A stretch of 64,000 nucleotides of DNA, from the NCBI GenBank assembly GCA_000181795.3, contig CM012954.1, forward strand, positions 10,778,067-10,842,066. Direction: 5' to 3'. Both the position numbers and the translations under genes were made by a program. This stretch comes from Trichinella spiralis. Its lineage: Eukaryota > Nematoda > Enoplea > Trichinellida > Trichinellidae. The notes under the pieces are model-generated. The model was not told the DNA's origin and ran no database searches. It saw only the letters and a list, made by a program, of their open reading frames with translations. This document shows positions 10,379 through 23,400 of the stretch, piece after piece (position 1 is the stretch's first letter; every line of letters starts with the position of its first letter).

Positions 10379-13300
10379 TCAAACGGTGGTTCCATCTTTG
10401 GCGGTCACTTGCCGCAGACGTTGGATCAATTGTTCAGCTCGGTCAGGCGTAAGCCAGAGCGACTGGGATTTAGAGACCGCCGACGGCGACGTGTCCGGCG
10501 ATTCATCTCCATAATAATCCACCGTTGTGGGCAGGGCGCTGCCGGCCGATGACATTCTCGACTGCAGCGTTTCGGATGGAATTTCGGAAGAAATTTCGTC
10601 GGCGAACGTGTTGACGCAGTTGTGCTGAAAAGCTTTGCTGCTGGTCCGGCGGCCCTTTATCAACGGTTCCTGTACCCTGTCCACGCTGGATTGTTCGTCC
10701 GGGTCGGTCTGACTGGAGTCGTTCTTCATCTCGTAGGATCGTGAAGTTTCTTCAAAAAAGCACAACCCTATATTGATGGAATTTGTGGATATTTTTACCG
10801 CTTACCCGGACACTGGGATATGCTGTTTTTCACGCCGACGACGAGACGTTCGTTCGACTTCAGTCGTCTCAAATTGTACGGCAGGGCGCTTGTTCTGAAA
10901 TGACCCGGAGAAATTTTTATTCAATTGGACAAATAATGCAAAATGCCAACATACTGCATGGTGAAAATGTGATCACGCATCATGCCGACCGTTCGGTAGC
11001 TGTGCTTGGCGTTGTTGAACGTATTTTTCTGCGGTTGAAATAGAACAATGTACACTTTTGGTGCGAAGAAGCAGCACAACGCTACAGTACCACTGAGGCT
11101 TATGCACATGCACAAACTGGTCGTTTGGATCTGCAATAATTAATTCATTGGGGGTGGTGGTGGAAGAAATGAAATAAATTTCAAAATAATTTAAATGAAA
11201 AATTAACAACAAGTAATAGATAATAAGCTTTGAATGGAAATATTGAGTAGATCTTTTTTTTATCAATTCCATTGAGTTGAGTCGAGAAAGGTTTATGCAA
11301 ATTAACGTCACCAGTTGCGTTGCTTTTGTTTGTTTATCGTTATCGGGAATTTTCTTGCAAAATTAACAAGTAGAATTGATCACCGCTTCTGTGTTTGTCC
11401 ACAAATCCACTTTGCACTCATTTGAAAACGTACCTCATTGCTCACTTATTATTATTATTATTATTGCTGATATTTTTTAAAAAGAAAATTTTTCTCACCT
11501 TAAAATTTTGATTCGTCCCAAAATAAATTGGTATGAAAGCTAACCAGATGATGCACGTTGCATACATGGTGAAACCGATATATTTGGTTTCGTTGAAATT
11601 TTCGGGAATTTTTCTAGTCTTGAACGCGTAAACAGTGCAAAGTATAATTAACAATACATTGTAGATCATCGACAACGGAAACGTCACTGTTGCGCCTTTG
11701 CACGAACGGATGGCGGTCATTCGATCCGGATATAAAATCACCGTATCCGGTGACTCTGCAATCAGCCATATCAAGGCGGTGAAAATGTACACCGTGACGA
11801 TTATCAGACAAATGACAATCTGTGCCATTGGGCTCAAGAAGCGTATACTTTTCATCTGCTGGACGGCGCTGTTGAAGATTCTTGCCAAGCGCAGGGTTTT
11901 CGTAAATATGGAAGCGTAAATTATGCACGAACAAAGCCCAATACCCATACGAAGTATGCCGCAGGTAATTTTGCTCGGTGGGTTCAGCATTGGGTAGGTT
12001 ATTAAATATGAGCAAAAGATGCCGATCAGCATCACGTAGCATAGTTCTCTTCCAGAAGCTTTTATGGCGGGCGTGTTGTTGTACTTGATGAACATGTACA
12101 CGACAAAGCACGTAGCCGCGATTCCGACCGCGCTGAACGTGGCCGGCACCACTGCCCACCAGGTATCCCATTCGATAATCTGCGGTACCATTGGTAAGCA
12201 TTGGTTTTTGAACGAGTTTGGCAAAAATCCCACGTCGCACGGCAAGCAGCTCGTCGAATTCGGCATAATTGAAGTCTGCGTATTGCAAGGCAAGCATGTC
12301 CAACAGCAAGATCCAGTTGGCGTTGTGCGAAATTCATCCTCTTTGCAAGGATCACTGCACGTCGAAGTTGGTATCAATCCACGTGGAAATCCTTCACGCA
12401 ATAACGACAAGTTCAACGTAAGTCTAAATTTGCATTCTTTATTTTATCATTTATTTATTTGGTCGTTGCATTTTTATTCTCTTCATTGGCTGCACTTTTC
12501 AATTATAATTGCAAAAGTAATTTTTCACATACTTTCCTGTCCATTCTCCAACCGGGACGTAGTATTTATATAAACCTTGGAACTGATATATGTTGTACCG
12601 TGCGCGTCGATCTCCTTTACTATCCAATACCAGTTGATCACCTTGTGGACCTAGGAAAAAGATTCAATTATTTCACCGGCAAATCATGTTACAAGAGGTT
12701 TTATTTATTTGTCATTTTAATGAAATACTTTATACCGATAAATGGGAAGTTTCGAATGTAGTGCAAAAGCGTTTTGCCGTCAATTTTTTTCGAAATCTTA
12801 CAATGATGAAACGACACATTGCCACAGGTATTTGAAATCATATTGTGCAATGCATTTGCAAGCAAATAGACTGCCTCAATTACATATGGAACATAGTCCT
12901 CTTGCACGTGTTCTTTGCCAAGTGATCGAGCTGTAAATATAATTCATCTCGTAACTTTTTCAGTTGATTGCTTTTTTTTATTCATAAACGGTTATTCATA
13001 ATTTTTTTCTCTACAAACCTCGGCATGCTTGAGATGTGATCGAACAGTTGAAACGATTTTCCCAAAATTCATGAAACCAAACATTGCGCGTGTAATTGTT
13101 GGGATCCAATGAAATGAAATATCTGTCGAAATCTTCAAAGCAACAACAACAGCAGTGCAATTGTTTGTTTATTTGAAAAATAACACCTTGTATTTGCGCT
13201 CTTACCTTTGACTACGTATGTTTTTTGTTGAATTGTTATTGCACCGAGCACTGATGACGGATTATAGACTAATATAGATCGTTTGGTACCCCAGTTGTCA

Positions 13301-15285
13301 CTGCCAACCCAAGCAAAACGGCTAATCAGTCCTAGTTTAACAACCGATAGGGTAATCTGCAAATTGTCGAGTTGTATAAATTTTTGTTTCAACTTCAGGT
13401 CTGCACAATTTGCTATAACAATCAGTAGTAGTTTAGTATAATGTACCTTTTTGATATTGTCTTCATGGCAGAATAGAACCACACCAACAGATCGTTCTTC
13501 GCTCAAACGTGTGATCATCTTTGTGAAATCTTCATCACGATAATGGCGTCTGATTTTTTCATATGCGGATATACAAATTCCTGAAAGCAATGGAATAATG
13601 TATTATTATAGTTTTTTTTTGTTTCCTCCCTATCGACGACGATGAGCTAAGTAAATGGGGCTTGGGGGAGGTGTGTGTGTGTGGGGGGGGAAGCACTTGT
13701 CAATTTTACTTTAATTAACTTTAATGCGTAAAATAATTTTCATTGTTGCGGGGGTTGGTTGTATTTGAAAGACTGACTGTCTACGAGAGAGAGTTGGATC
13801 AATCGATGTTCAAGTTACTTCGCTTCACTGACATATAGTTGAATTTTGCACTCTCCAACAGGCTCTGTCTGAACTTTTCGAATTTGCGTAACAAATGACT
13901 TTTTCCACTATACCATGTAATGCAATCGCACTTTTTCAATTCACTCAGCTCATCATTTATTTTTTCATCATCATCTTCAAGCACCGTCGTATTCAACAAA
14001 ATGGAAGTTATTTAAAAAAGGTTTTCTAACAAACTAATAACAATTGAAATTGTATCAATTATATTTTATAATTGGTGGAGAGGAAATGATTTTGATATTT
14101 TCTTTGAGAAAATAAACCTATGATTAATACATACTTGACAATAAATAGTACAGTATCTATTGGACTAAGGAGGAATGTGAAAGTTATTTTATTTTTTGTC
14201 CAAAAACTCAATTGTACATGTTTTTCGTGAAAATTGAAGATTCTATTGTTCATTTTCATAGTGAAATGTTTAGCTTAAATTCAACTACATCTTCAATCAT
14301 TATTTTACCTTATTTGAAAATGACTTTATTATTTAAATTATGATCTTGCACAGAATAAGTCGATTGGTAAGCGTAGGTAACAATAGTAATAGTAGTAATA
14401 GTAGTAGCAGTAGTAGCATACCCCTTTTTGAAGCGATAAGTTGAAACGCTTCGAATGCCGGTTCACCGTAACTACCCTCATCGGCGATTACTGCGACAAA
14501 ATTCCACTCCAATGCTTGTACAACATCGACAATTGCTTCAGCTTGGAAATTGTCCGGTGGCACGACTCTTGAAAAATAGCCAAACCGTGATTTGTCACTC
14601 AGTTCCACAGAAGTGGATGAATAGCTGATTTGAGGAATCTGTGAATAGAGGAAAAATTTAAAGAAAAATATTCATATAAATAAATTTGGATTAAATACAC
14701 ATAATAGACAACAGAGAAAGAGATATATACGTGGAAAAGTCGAAGCACGTTGGCAATCATAGCCGAAACTTGACTAGATGCGGCACCGATTACGGCCACT
14801 ATCGGTTTTGGAGCTTGTTGATTGGTGTTCAAATAGTCGGAGCAGGTATACTTTTTGGCAATGTCTGCGGCGAACGTTTCTCGAACCAGCTCGAGGGTCT
14901 GCTCGAGTGCGTGTGTATCCTGATGGCAGGTGTCCAGTATGTAGACACCGAGTCGGATTCCGGGCAACAATTTGGGATCGCTGTTAATTTGATCGACCGC
15001 GTACAGCATCGCCTCCATACGTTGAATTCCTTTTTCAAGTTTGATTTCACCGCAGTGCAATCCGGCCGAAGAACCGTCTTCGTGTATTGGAAACAGACCA
15101 CCGATCATCACGTCGCCGGCCAGTTTGATTTGCTTCAAATCGTTCGACTTGTGGACGTGAACTTCGTCCGCTGCTGCTGACTTGCTAGTCGGTCGCCACT
15201 GGTATCCCGGCATCTGACTACTGTGGACCACCAGTGGCAGCAGCAGCAGAGAATTGACGACAAACGGAAGCCACTTGGGGCTCAT
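10379..15285 (-). CDS. mgl-1: Metabotropic glutamate receptor, group II-like (MGL-1 type)
   Basis: Eleven exons on the minus strand (15285-14731, 14638-14422, 13580-13447, 13356-13206, 13132-13019, 12930-12736, 12650-12533, 12423-11499, 11130-10955, 10894-10806, 10767-10379) encode 1020 aa without a frame break. In order: signal peptide (about 1-22); Venus-flytrap glutamate-binding domain (about 55-490) with [16 protein letters not shown] and WVGSDNWG blocks; cysteine-rich domain (about 517-571); seven membrane segments (about 583-840), with [10 protein letters not shown] before segment 2 and [14 protein letters not shown] before segment 6; and a long tail. The block [14 protein letters not shown] after segment 7 matches group II receptors (mGluR2/3), which couple to Gi/o and modulate neurotransmission. 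The tail ends Thr-Thr-Val, a class I PDZ ligand. The family call is certain; group assignment needs a tree. Confidence 0.95.
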
Positions 15286-15828
15286 TTACAAAACCAAGGG
15301 GTTTTCATCATTTTCGATCGTCTCATTCGCTTCTTTTTGGCTCCCTTGAACAAACAATAATTGCTGGCTTTATCGGTTTGCTTTTGCTTTGATCTGCGGT
15401 CGGTTCCGGTTTTTTTTAATATTATGATTATCAAATGGTGTGTGGTGAAAATGCAATGCCAGCAAAAATGCCCAAATGAACCAAAGCAACACAACGACAA
15501 CGTTGAACCAAAGAATGAACAAGGGAAAATTGCAATAACGGCCAGACAGAGAGAGAAAGAGAGCAGGTCAATTTGGTTAATTTTTTAAGTGGAGCTCAAA
15601 AGTTGGCTCATTGTTCGCGCTTATTTACGGCCCACACCTTTGCTTGTCTGAATTCCGAGGATCAATCGATACGCTGCGTTGCGTTTGTCAACCAACGGGT
15701 CGTCTCAGCCAAACCTTTGTGCAAAGGTTTTTAAGCGTTCATCGTTGCTAAAATGAAATACTGCTTGATTTTGCCGTTTGTTCAAAGTTTGTTATTTTCT
15801 TTTACTTTATATTCTTTTTACATATTTT

Positions 15829-15852
15829 ATCTGATCTGATCTGATCTGATCT
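15829..15852. repeat. ATCTG pentanucleotide microsatellite
   Basis: About four and a half tandem CTGAT/ATCTG units upstream of the glutamate receptor gene. Confidence 0.85.
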
Positions 15853-17050
15853 ACTACAAGCAAGCAGTGCAAAATGAAAGCTGCACGCATCATCTCTATG
15901 CATGAAACTGAACTGTGTATGTATGTATGTATTTGTGTGTGTGTGAGGCAACTAATTTGTTGTGAAATGTCTAATTGCGCTTTAATTATTCAGTCGGAGC
16001 AGTTGAAAGCAGCAACCAATTGATTCCAACTCCTTCAACTAACAACAACATATCGACATGACAAAGAAAAACACTGGCCATTTCCTTTCAGCACAAACTG
16101 AAACTGAAACGGTGGTATGCAGTACCGAGACCAGAGGGGGACAGAGATATTTGAATTCGATGAAAACTGACAAATGGAATATTAATTCTTCGCTAAATCC
16201 TGTTACACAGACTGACTAATAATAATTGTTCATGCATGAATATGGGTATTGTTTTGGGCCAATTATATTCGAATGAGAATTATTGAAAATTCTCTTCGAC
16301 AGCATAAAAATTATTGTTTGATGCAAAATTTGGCATATTTTCCACCGCTACTTGTAGTTCAAATTTCTTTCGTGAAATTTATCATTTCAGAAATGGAAAC
16401 AAAAACAAAATTAACATGGATGGGATATACAATTCTCTTTATGAAATGGCTTTACTAATTGACTGTTTCAGTAAGATTTTCTTGGTATTTTTTTTTAAAC
16501 GATTGGCAAATCATCGATTAGTTTCCACGTATGCATTAATAATGAATGCAATATTAGCATGCATATTATTCTGCAGAAAGGAAGAAATTTTTCAAATTAC
16601 CCGAATTTTAAACAACAAATTCCAATGTGAAACCTTTTAGAAAATGTTGCTTATTTCTCTCTGCTACTACTGGTGAAGCTACTTACTTTTTCCACTGGTT
16701 CCCTTTACTAGGAAGAAATGTTCTCTTTTTTTCCATGTTCTCCATTTTTATTTACACGGTTTAAGTTTACATTATTTTTCATCATTGCGTATTGCATTTT
16801 GGTCTGTTAAAGCGAAATGATCATCAAATTATATGGAATCAATAATAATAATAATAATACAGGCAAATTTTATTCATCTTTTATTAAAATACACTGTTTG
16901 TTGTTTATTTGAAAATGTAGGATTTATTGAGCATATTTTATTTGGTTTCAGTTTAAAAAATAAATTATTACATTGTAAAATGTTCATCATTAATGTCGTA
17001 TTAAGTAAAATTAATCATTTTTACAGTTTTCACTTAATCGTCCATAGATG

Positions 17051-17074
17051 TATGCATGCATGCATGCATGCATG
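17051..17074. repeat. TGCA self-complementary tetranucleotide repeat
   Basis: About five tandem TGCA units, each its own reverse complement, so the tract can fold on itself. It runs directly into ATA/ATG-type trinucleotide repeats up to about 17120. Confidence 0.85.
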
Positions 17075-18467
17075 ATAATGATAATGATGATAATAACAAC
17101 AATAATAATGATAATAATTTTCGTTCACTGCCTTCAAAACAGCAAAATACGAATATCAAATGTATCATTTGGAAGAACTGAAATTTGACACAACGGCTTA
17201 ATAACGTGAGACAAGCTTGCTGTTAGAGCTTAACAACAACTATAATGCGTCACAGAGTTTAAATAAGCTAGCTACACTTGGAAAATATTTCGACAACAAG
17301 ATGATTACATTCAATTTGTCGTTTGCTCTGCTTTGCGTGATAAAACATCTAATGTGTATATAAATTGTTGGCATGTCAACCATTTAAGTGACAGGTTCTA
17401 GATACCCGCCGAGGTTTTCATATTGTCATCAATTTAGAGATTTAAAAATTCTCGTAAACATCAATTTGTATGCAGGCGATTATTGCGACCAACTGAACGA
17501 ACGCATTTGGCCAAACACCTTGAACAACAAACGTTGAATAGAATTAATTGTAACCGGCGTTAAGCACTGAATCTACTTGTTTATTATTTTTTGAATATTG
17601 AAAAAGAGGAAAACTTCTAACATTTTTTATTGTTAATAAATTAATTACGGTAGTTGAATTTCAATCGTGAATTCCTTTTTATCATTTTATTCAGCAAAAT
17701 CTATTTCAATAATCAACAATTTATGGGTAGAGTTGAAAAGATGAAAGGTTTTTTTTCTTTGAATATTACTTTCAATGAATACTGTGCTAATCGAAACACG
17801 TTGTATTGTGTCTTCTTTTATGTGATTTATACAATAGCGTGTAGTATAGTAGCATGCATTGTCTGTTTATTCTAAGAATCAAATGATGAAAAAGGTCGAT
17901 TATCGAAGAAATCTTATCAAAAATTTTCCTTTCTGAACTTTTAACATTGCTATTTGATGTTTCATCACTGGAAGTAGAATATTCATTCGATAATCATGAT
18001 TCATGAAATGAATGTAAATTGCAAATTTTGTAGTTGAAAAACTTTGACTGCTCAATTTTGAATGACATCAAATGAAATTTGAATTATATGATATCACAGT
18101 GTTTTCTAATTAACCATTTGATTTGTTTTGTACTTTTTGAAAATTATTCTATGTGTGGTTGAAATGCGAAACTGTGTTATTATCAGACTGACTAAATTAT
18201 AACATTGATGAAATGAAATGGGAAAGCTGAATAGGACAATGCGTAGTAGAGATGTTGTAGTGTTATAGTGAAATTATGCAATTTTGAAAAATAAAGTACA
18301 AATGAATGAAGTATCCTTATCGAAAGAATAAATAATGCTGATTAAGCGCTTACCACGTACCTTGCGCGGATGGGTGTTCTGAAAGCCGTGAAAATGATGA
18401 TGCATTGATGACAATGCGAATTCATCGGATTGTCATTAGTGAAGCGATGCATTGCGTATGTCAGATG

Positions 18468-20496
18468 TCAACTTTCTTTTGATATGTGTGAAGCAGAAAT
18501 TGAAAGATAATAAGCCAAGATAGAGGTGGATGTTGATAGGAGGTGCAGTAGACGTTGTGAACACTTTGATGACATGTGTCGAAAATTTTCTGATAACTTA
18601 TAAAGCGTTGAGAAATGATGTTTCATCTTGGGGTCGTTTTTCAACGCCTGCATGCGGTAGATATCTGCCAACCACGTGAAACAGACCTCTACCCACAACT
18701 TGTGTCTAATGAAACCGGCGTCGTCTGATGTTGTTTTTCATTGTCATATCTCAGAGAATAATGAATCTAATAAGAAGGCGTGGCCAATATTAGTGAAGTG
18801 GAAAATCAAATCGTTGAAATGACTGGGGTTTGTTAGTTTCCTTTCTCTTTTTCCTCTTTCATCCACATGATATGTAAATGTTACGTGTGACAAAGAAAGA
18901 GTACACAGTTTTTCAACTGCATGACAACTTTGTTTTCAAATCAAAAAATAGTTTGTTCTGCTTCTTGTTGATCAGCCAATTGCTGCTGCTCTTTTATTTA
19001 AAAATTAATACGATTGTTCACTGCGAAACGATTGGTTTAACAAGCTTTAGTGCAAACATTGCTTTCTATTATTATTATTATTATTATTATTATTACTGTT
19101 GTTTTGTTGTTGGTTTACTTTTTTCATTACTATACTGAAGTGAATAGTGATTAAGATTATTAAGATATTTATTGCAAGGCATGTATTTCGAATGGAATAA
19201 TTGAAAATCAAGTTCATACTAGTGTGAATTGTTCTATTTGTGTGTGTGTGTGTGGATAATATACCAAATGAACGTCGTATTGAAGTGTTGAAATTGTGTT
19301 CTATTATTTAATTAATTCGCTTTATGAACAGTTTGAAACAATCTTCTCACGCTTCGGTGCAGCTAATTTGACCATTCTCAATAATGTTATTGCTGTTTTA
19401 CTGATTTTCAGAAAAAAAATATGCCAACTTAGTGTTTGACTTGAACTGAATTGACAAGAATAGGAAAAATGTAGGCAATTTTGTCAATTTTGAAATCGGT
19501 TCACAAGATATTTGTCTTATTGTGCAGATATTGCAATGTTCGTTGAAAAGCTTTTCCATTTCTGACTCTAGCTGTGAATTTAGACCTCAATCCAAAACAA
19601 CAATACACACCCTGGTCAGTAGTGAAACGTGGCAATCGTTGTGGGGTTCATTATTATTTGCATGAATGCATATCACGGGGTTGTTAATTTTAAAAAATAG
19701 GGAAATTAAATTCAATTTCAATAGAAATTTCCCTTTTGAAATTAACAGTGAAATCAGGATGATAAATGAAAAATGTATTTTTTTTCAATTTTTTGAAATT
19801 GCATTTTCCACATCATATTTGCTCGCTTTTTACAAACGTTAAGTACAAGTTAGTCAAGAATTGTTACAGCAGTTGAAAATTTCATTTTAATAACGGAATA
19901 GGAAATTTTTTCCAAGCTTTTCAAATATTAAACGATCTCTGTGCGCTTGTATCAAGTGATTTCTGATTCCACATTCTCAAAAGTTCGCTTTGTGCTATCA
20001 GAAGAAAATCGAAAGTTCCCATGGCAAAAGTTTATAATTTCTTTGCGTAGTGGGAATGATATGTTGTTTGCAAAACCGAAGTTATGTGCATTATTTATAT
20101 TTATGCATATGAATTATTGCATCACAAAATGGTTTTTTGTTCCTCTTTCAACTTTGCACAAATCACGCACCGATGATTTCGGATTGCTCATTTCAATTCA
20201 TGCATACGTATGGTCGTTGATTTTCATATTCAATAAATTCAACTTTAATATTAATCCATTACCTTTAAAGATTACAAAATGCAAAATTCAGCATTGAAAA
20301 AATTTTAATTATTGATCTAAATTGTATGGCTGAGTTTGTATTTTGCATTTTTTTCTCGTTCTACTTTGACAATATTCAACCAACTAAATCGGTTTGCAAA
20401 AAAAGTTTTAGTTTTGCAAAAAAATGAAAAGAAAAATATTCCATTCAGTAACTTACAGGCTATGCAGGCGAGAATTTCCCACTGACGGACGGCCAT
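18468..20496 (-). CDS. Possible two-exon small protein, unrecognised
   Basis: Tentative. On the minus strand, ATG at 20496 starts MAVRQWEILACIA and runs to a strong donor (CCT|GTAAGT, exon end 20457, one base into the next codon). A candidate acceptor (CATCAG, exon start 18724) joins in the right phase to an open frame (YDAGFIRHKLWVEVCFTWLA and on) ending at 18468, about 98 aa in all. The acceptor lacks a pyrimidine tract and I recognise no family. A separate short exon-like segment (18394-18377, donor GTACGT) lies just downstream. These could instead be untranslated leader exons of the glutamate receptor gene on the same strand. Confidence 0.18.
19068..19096. repeat. ATT trinucleotide microsatellite
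   Basis: Nine to ten tandem ATT units. Shorter ATT/TTA runs recur elsewhere, for example near 21890 and 38650. Confidence 0.85.
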
Positions 20497-23400
20497 GCGG
20501 TGTAGGCTTTATTCACCATCTGCTTTCTGCTCTTTTGGATCGAAAATTGTCGCGGTTTCGAACTTTCTTCAGCTTAGCGCATAAACACTTATCATTTACC
20601 AAGTGGCTTTCTACCCTTTATTTGACCTGCAGTTTGGAAATTTGACGTTCTCTAAAGCCTTGAAGGCTCAAAAAGAACTGACCACTTGCAGTTGTTTATT
20701 GATCACTGCTGACGTGTATTCTTTGGTTGTTATTTGGTGGGATAGGATTTTGAAATGTCCATTTAAGCAGAAGATGATCGCAGAGCAGCGAAAATTTCCT
20801 TATTTCTTCAAACAAATAATTTTCTTTTTCACCGTTCTTATTATTATCATTATTATTATTATCAATCATCATTATTAGTTATCTCATCTGAAGATGGTCA
20901 TAGCAAAATCAGTGAGGAAAGCAAACGCTTTTCATCTCGATAAACTTTCTCTAATCTACGTCAACATCTTCGCCTGATTCTTGATTGTTTTGATGGCATC
21001 TCTAACGGTGGTGGCTGATGATAATTTGATTAGAGTTATCGTTAATTGAATTTATCTTTGTTAAAAATGTCTACATACATTTCACGGCTATTCCACACCA
21101 GCTAAGAGGCTTAGGCTTATGTGAACGCACAAATTATAAAATTCAAAATTTATACAATTCTTTCTTTTTTTCTTTTTTGTTTTAACAATTTGGTTTATTA
21201 TTTATTTCATTTAACGTTGATTCATTTTTCTGTAAAATTAATAAATTACGGATATTGAATTGAACAGTGAGTGCATGCTTTTTTTTACACCTGCTACTAT
21301 CACACCTCAACTATTGAAAACTTTTTTATTATCAATTTTCTCAGTGGTTACTTATTGCTTGCTTTCTTTTCTTTGCCTTGTGTAAGTAATATCAGCAAAC
21401 TGAAGCGATATTGAACACAATTTTTTCCATATCTTTACATTATTTTCGTTGTTTGTTTGTTTGTTAAAAAATGATAATGATGGTGGTGGTCAAGTAAGCA
21501 AGTGATGATGCTTGTTTGAAATTATTGATAATGGCATTTTTATTTTTTATTGATGATTGAATTGAAAGTGACACATCTTCATTTACTTGAAGAAAACTGG
21601 GAATTGACCAATATTTACATAAATATGTTTATATAAAGTGGGTGCAGATTGGCTTGATTTGCTATTTCAAACAGTCAATTTCAATTATTAAATAAATAAT
21701 TGCAAAACTAAAGCAATTAATAAGAGATACCTTTTATTCTTTTTCTTTTCTACAAATAATTACATTTCAATTGCAAACATCATTTTGCATGTGGCGTACA
21801 AAATTTAGTCGAAACAATTGAGCTACTACATGCACAACTGAACTAAAACACAGTGACAGCTTACTCAAATTTGATCTGACACACCGTTTATTATTATTAT
21901 TATTATCGAATTTCTGACGAGTCGGATTTCTGTTTTAAAAAGCAAAGTTTTGTTACAACCACGCGCATATCTGTTTATCCATTCTGCATCCCATTACTAC
22001 CCATTACAAGAAAATTCCACAATTGTCTATCTCGGCTATTGATCATCCTCATTTAAACGGATATTTGGTGCACAACCAGTCTCAACGTTGTTGCGAATTG
22101 TTCACGCAGAAATGCTCCGACGTTGTGAAACAGATAGAATTCAACGGACGTTTCATACATGTTCTCCTCGTTTCGCTTATTACTTCTAATTGCTTGCTGT
22201 TCATTTATTAAACGCTTTAAACAGTATTGACACGCCAAAATTGGATAGCAACATTCGCAGGTGCTGTTACATCGCTCTTGTCTTGTTGTCATCATCATCA
22301 TCACATGTGCAAAATATCACCCAACAGCGATTTTCATATTATTTCGAATCGCATTTGCATTTCGAACACGATTTCTAATCCCCTTTTCTATGCTACTTTT
22401 CAGTTTCTATAATCAATCATGAAATTTTACTTTCTGTTAACACTTTGAGTGGAATCGACTGAAAAGTACCCTTTCAACTGTTGTATACACGTGTGGATAT
22501 TTATTTCACACATAGCTGGAACCTGAGTGAGATCTATATATAATGTATATTAAATAAGCGATTTGAATTTTCTCTTCAAATGGAATAATTCATATTGAAG
22601 ATTTAGTCATAGAAGAGACAAAAATTGGCAATGCAAATTTAACAAGAACAAAAAAACTAAAAAGTAAACTGTGCAGTTGTTTACTTGTAAACATTTGTAA
22701 ATAGTTATTTGATTACTCTTCAACAATTCAGTTATTCAGTTCGCTAACGATAATCCATATCGAATCCTTTTTATTAATTTTACTGAATTACTGCGTAATT
22801 ACGAATGATCAAGGTTGTTATCATTGTAGAAATAGTTTTGTTTTTTTTTGCAAAAAACTTTATTCAACTCAACTTCTGTTTTGTTTCAAATCAATCAACC
22901 ACTTTCAATATCAAACAAGAAATTATGCATGTTTCAACGGTTTTCAAGTTAAAATTGGCATATTTAATAAAAACAGTCGAAGCAGGACGTTTTGCAAATG
23001 AGAAGTTTCAAATTTTGTTTCCTCAAATGATGATGATTATGTTGTTGTGTTGCAGTTTTTTTGCACGGAATTAAAGTGAAGTTTTAAACTCAACTATGGA
23101 AAAATCGCTTGCTTCCACTAATCGACAATACACGAACAAAAATAATAATTCTCTCATACATGAGTGGTACATATTTTTGAAGTTGTTTTGCAAAAATTTT
23201 TTCGATTTTTGGATTGTTTTTCAAATTTATGCATTTTTGAGCTATCAAAAATGTTATTCTTGCAAATGCAGCAAAACAAACAATTTTCTGCAAAACAACC
23301 TGCAAACAATATTCGAACAAGCGGAAGTCAGTTGCAATGGAGGAATTTTTCATTTAAAGTATAAATTTAAAATTCCATTGATGTACGATCTCGTCAGGCA

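Noticed and set aside
13799-14259. Open frames on the minus strand within glutamate receptor intron 2
   Set aside because: They interrupt the conserved ligand-binding domain and resemble nothing known.
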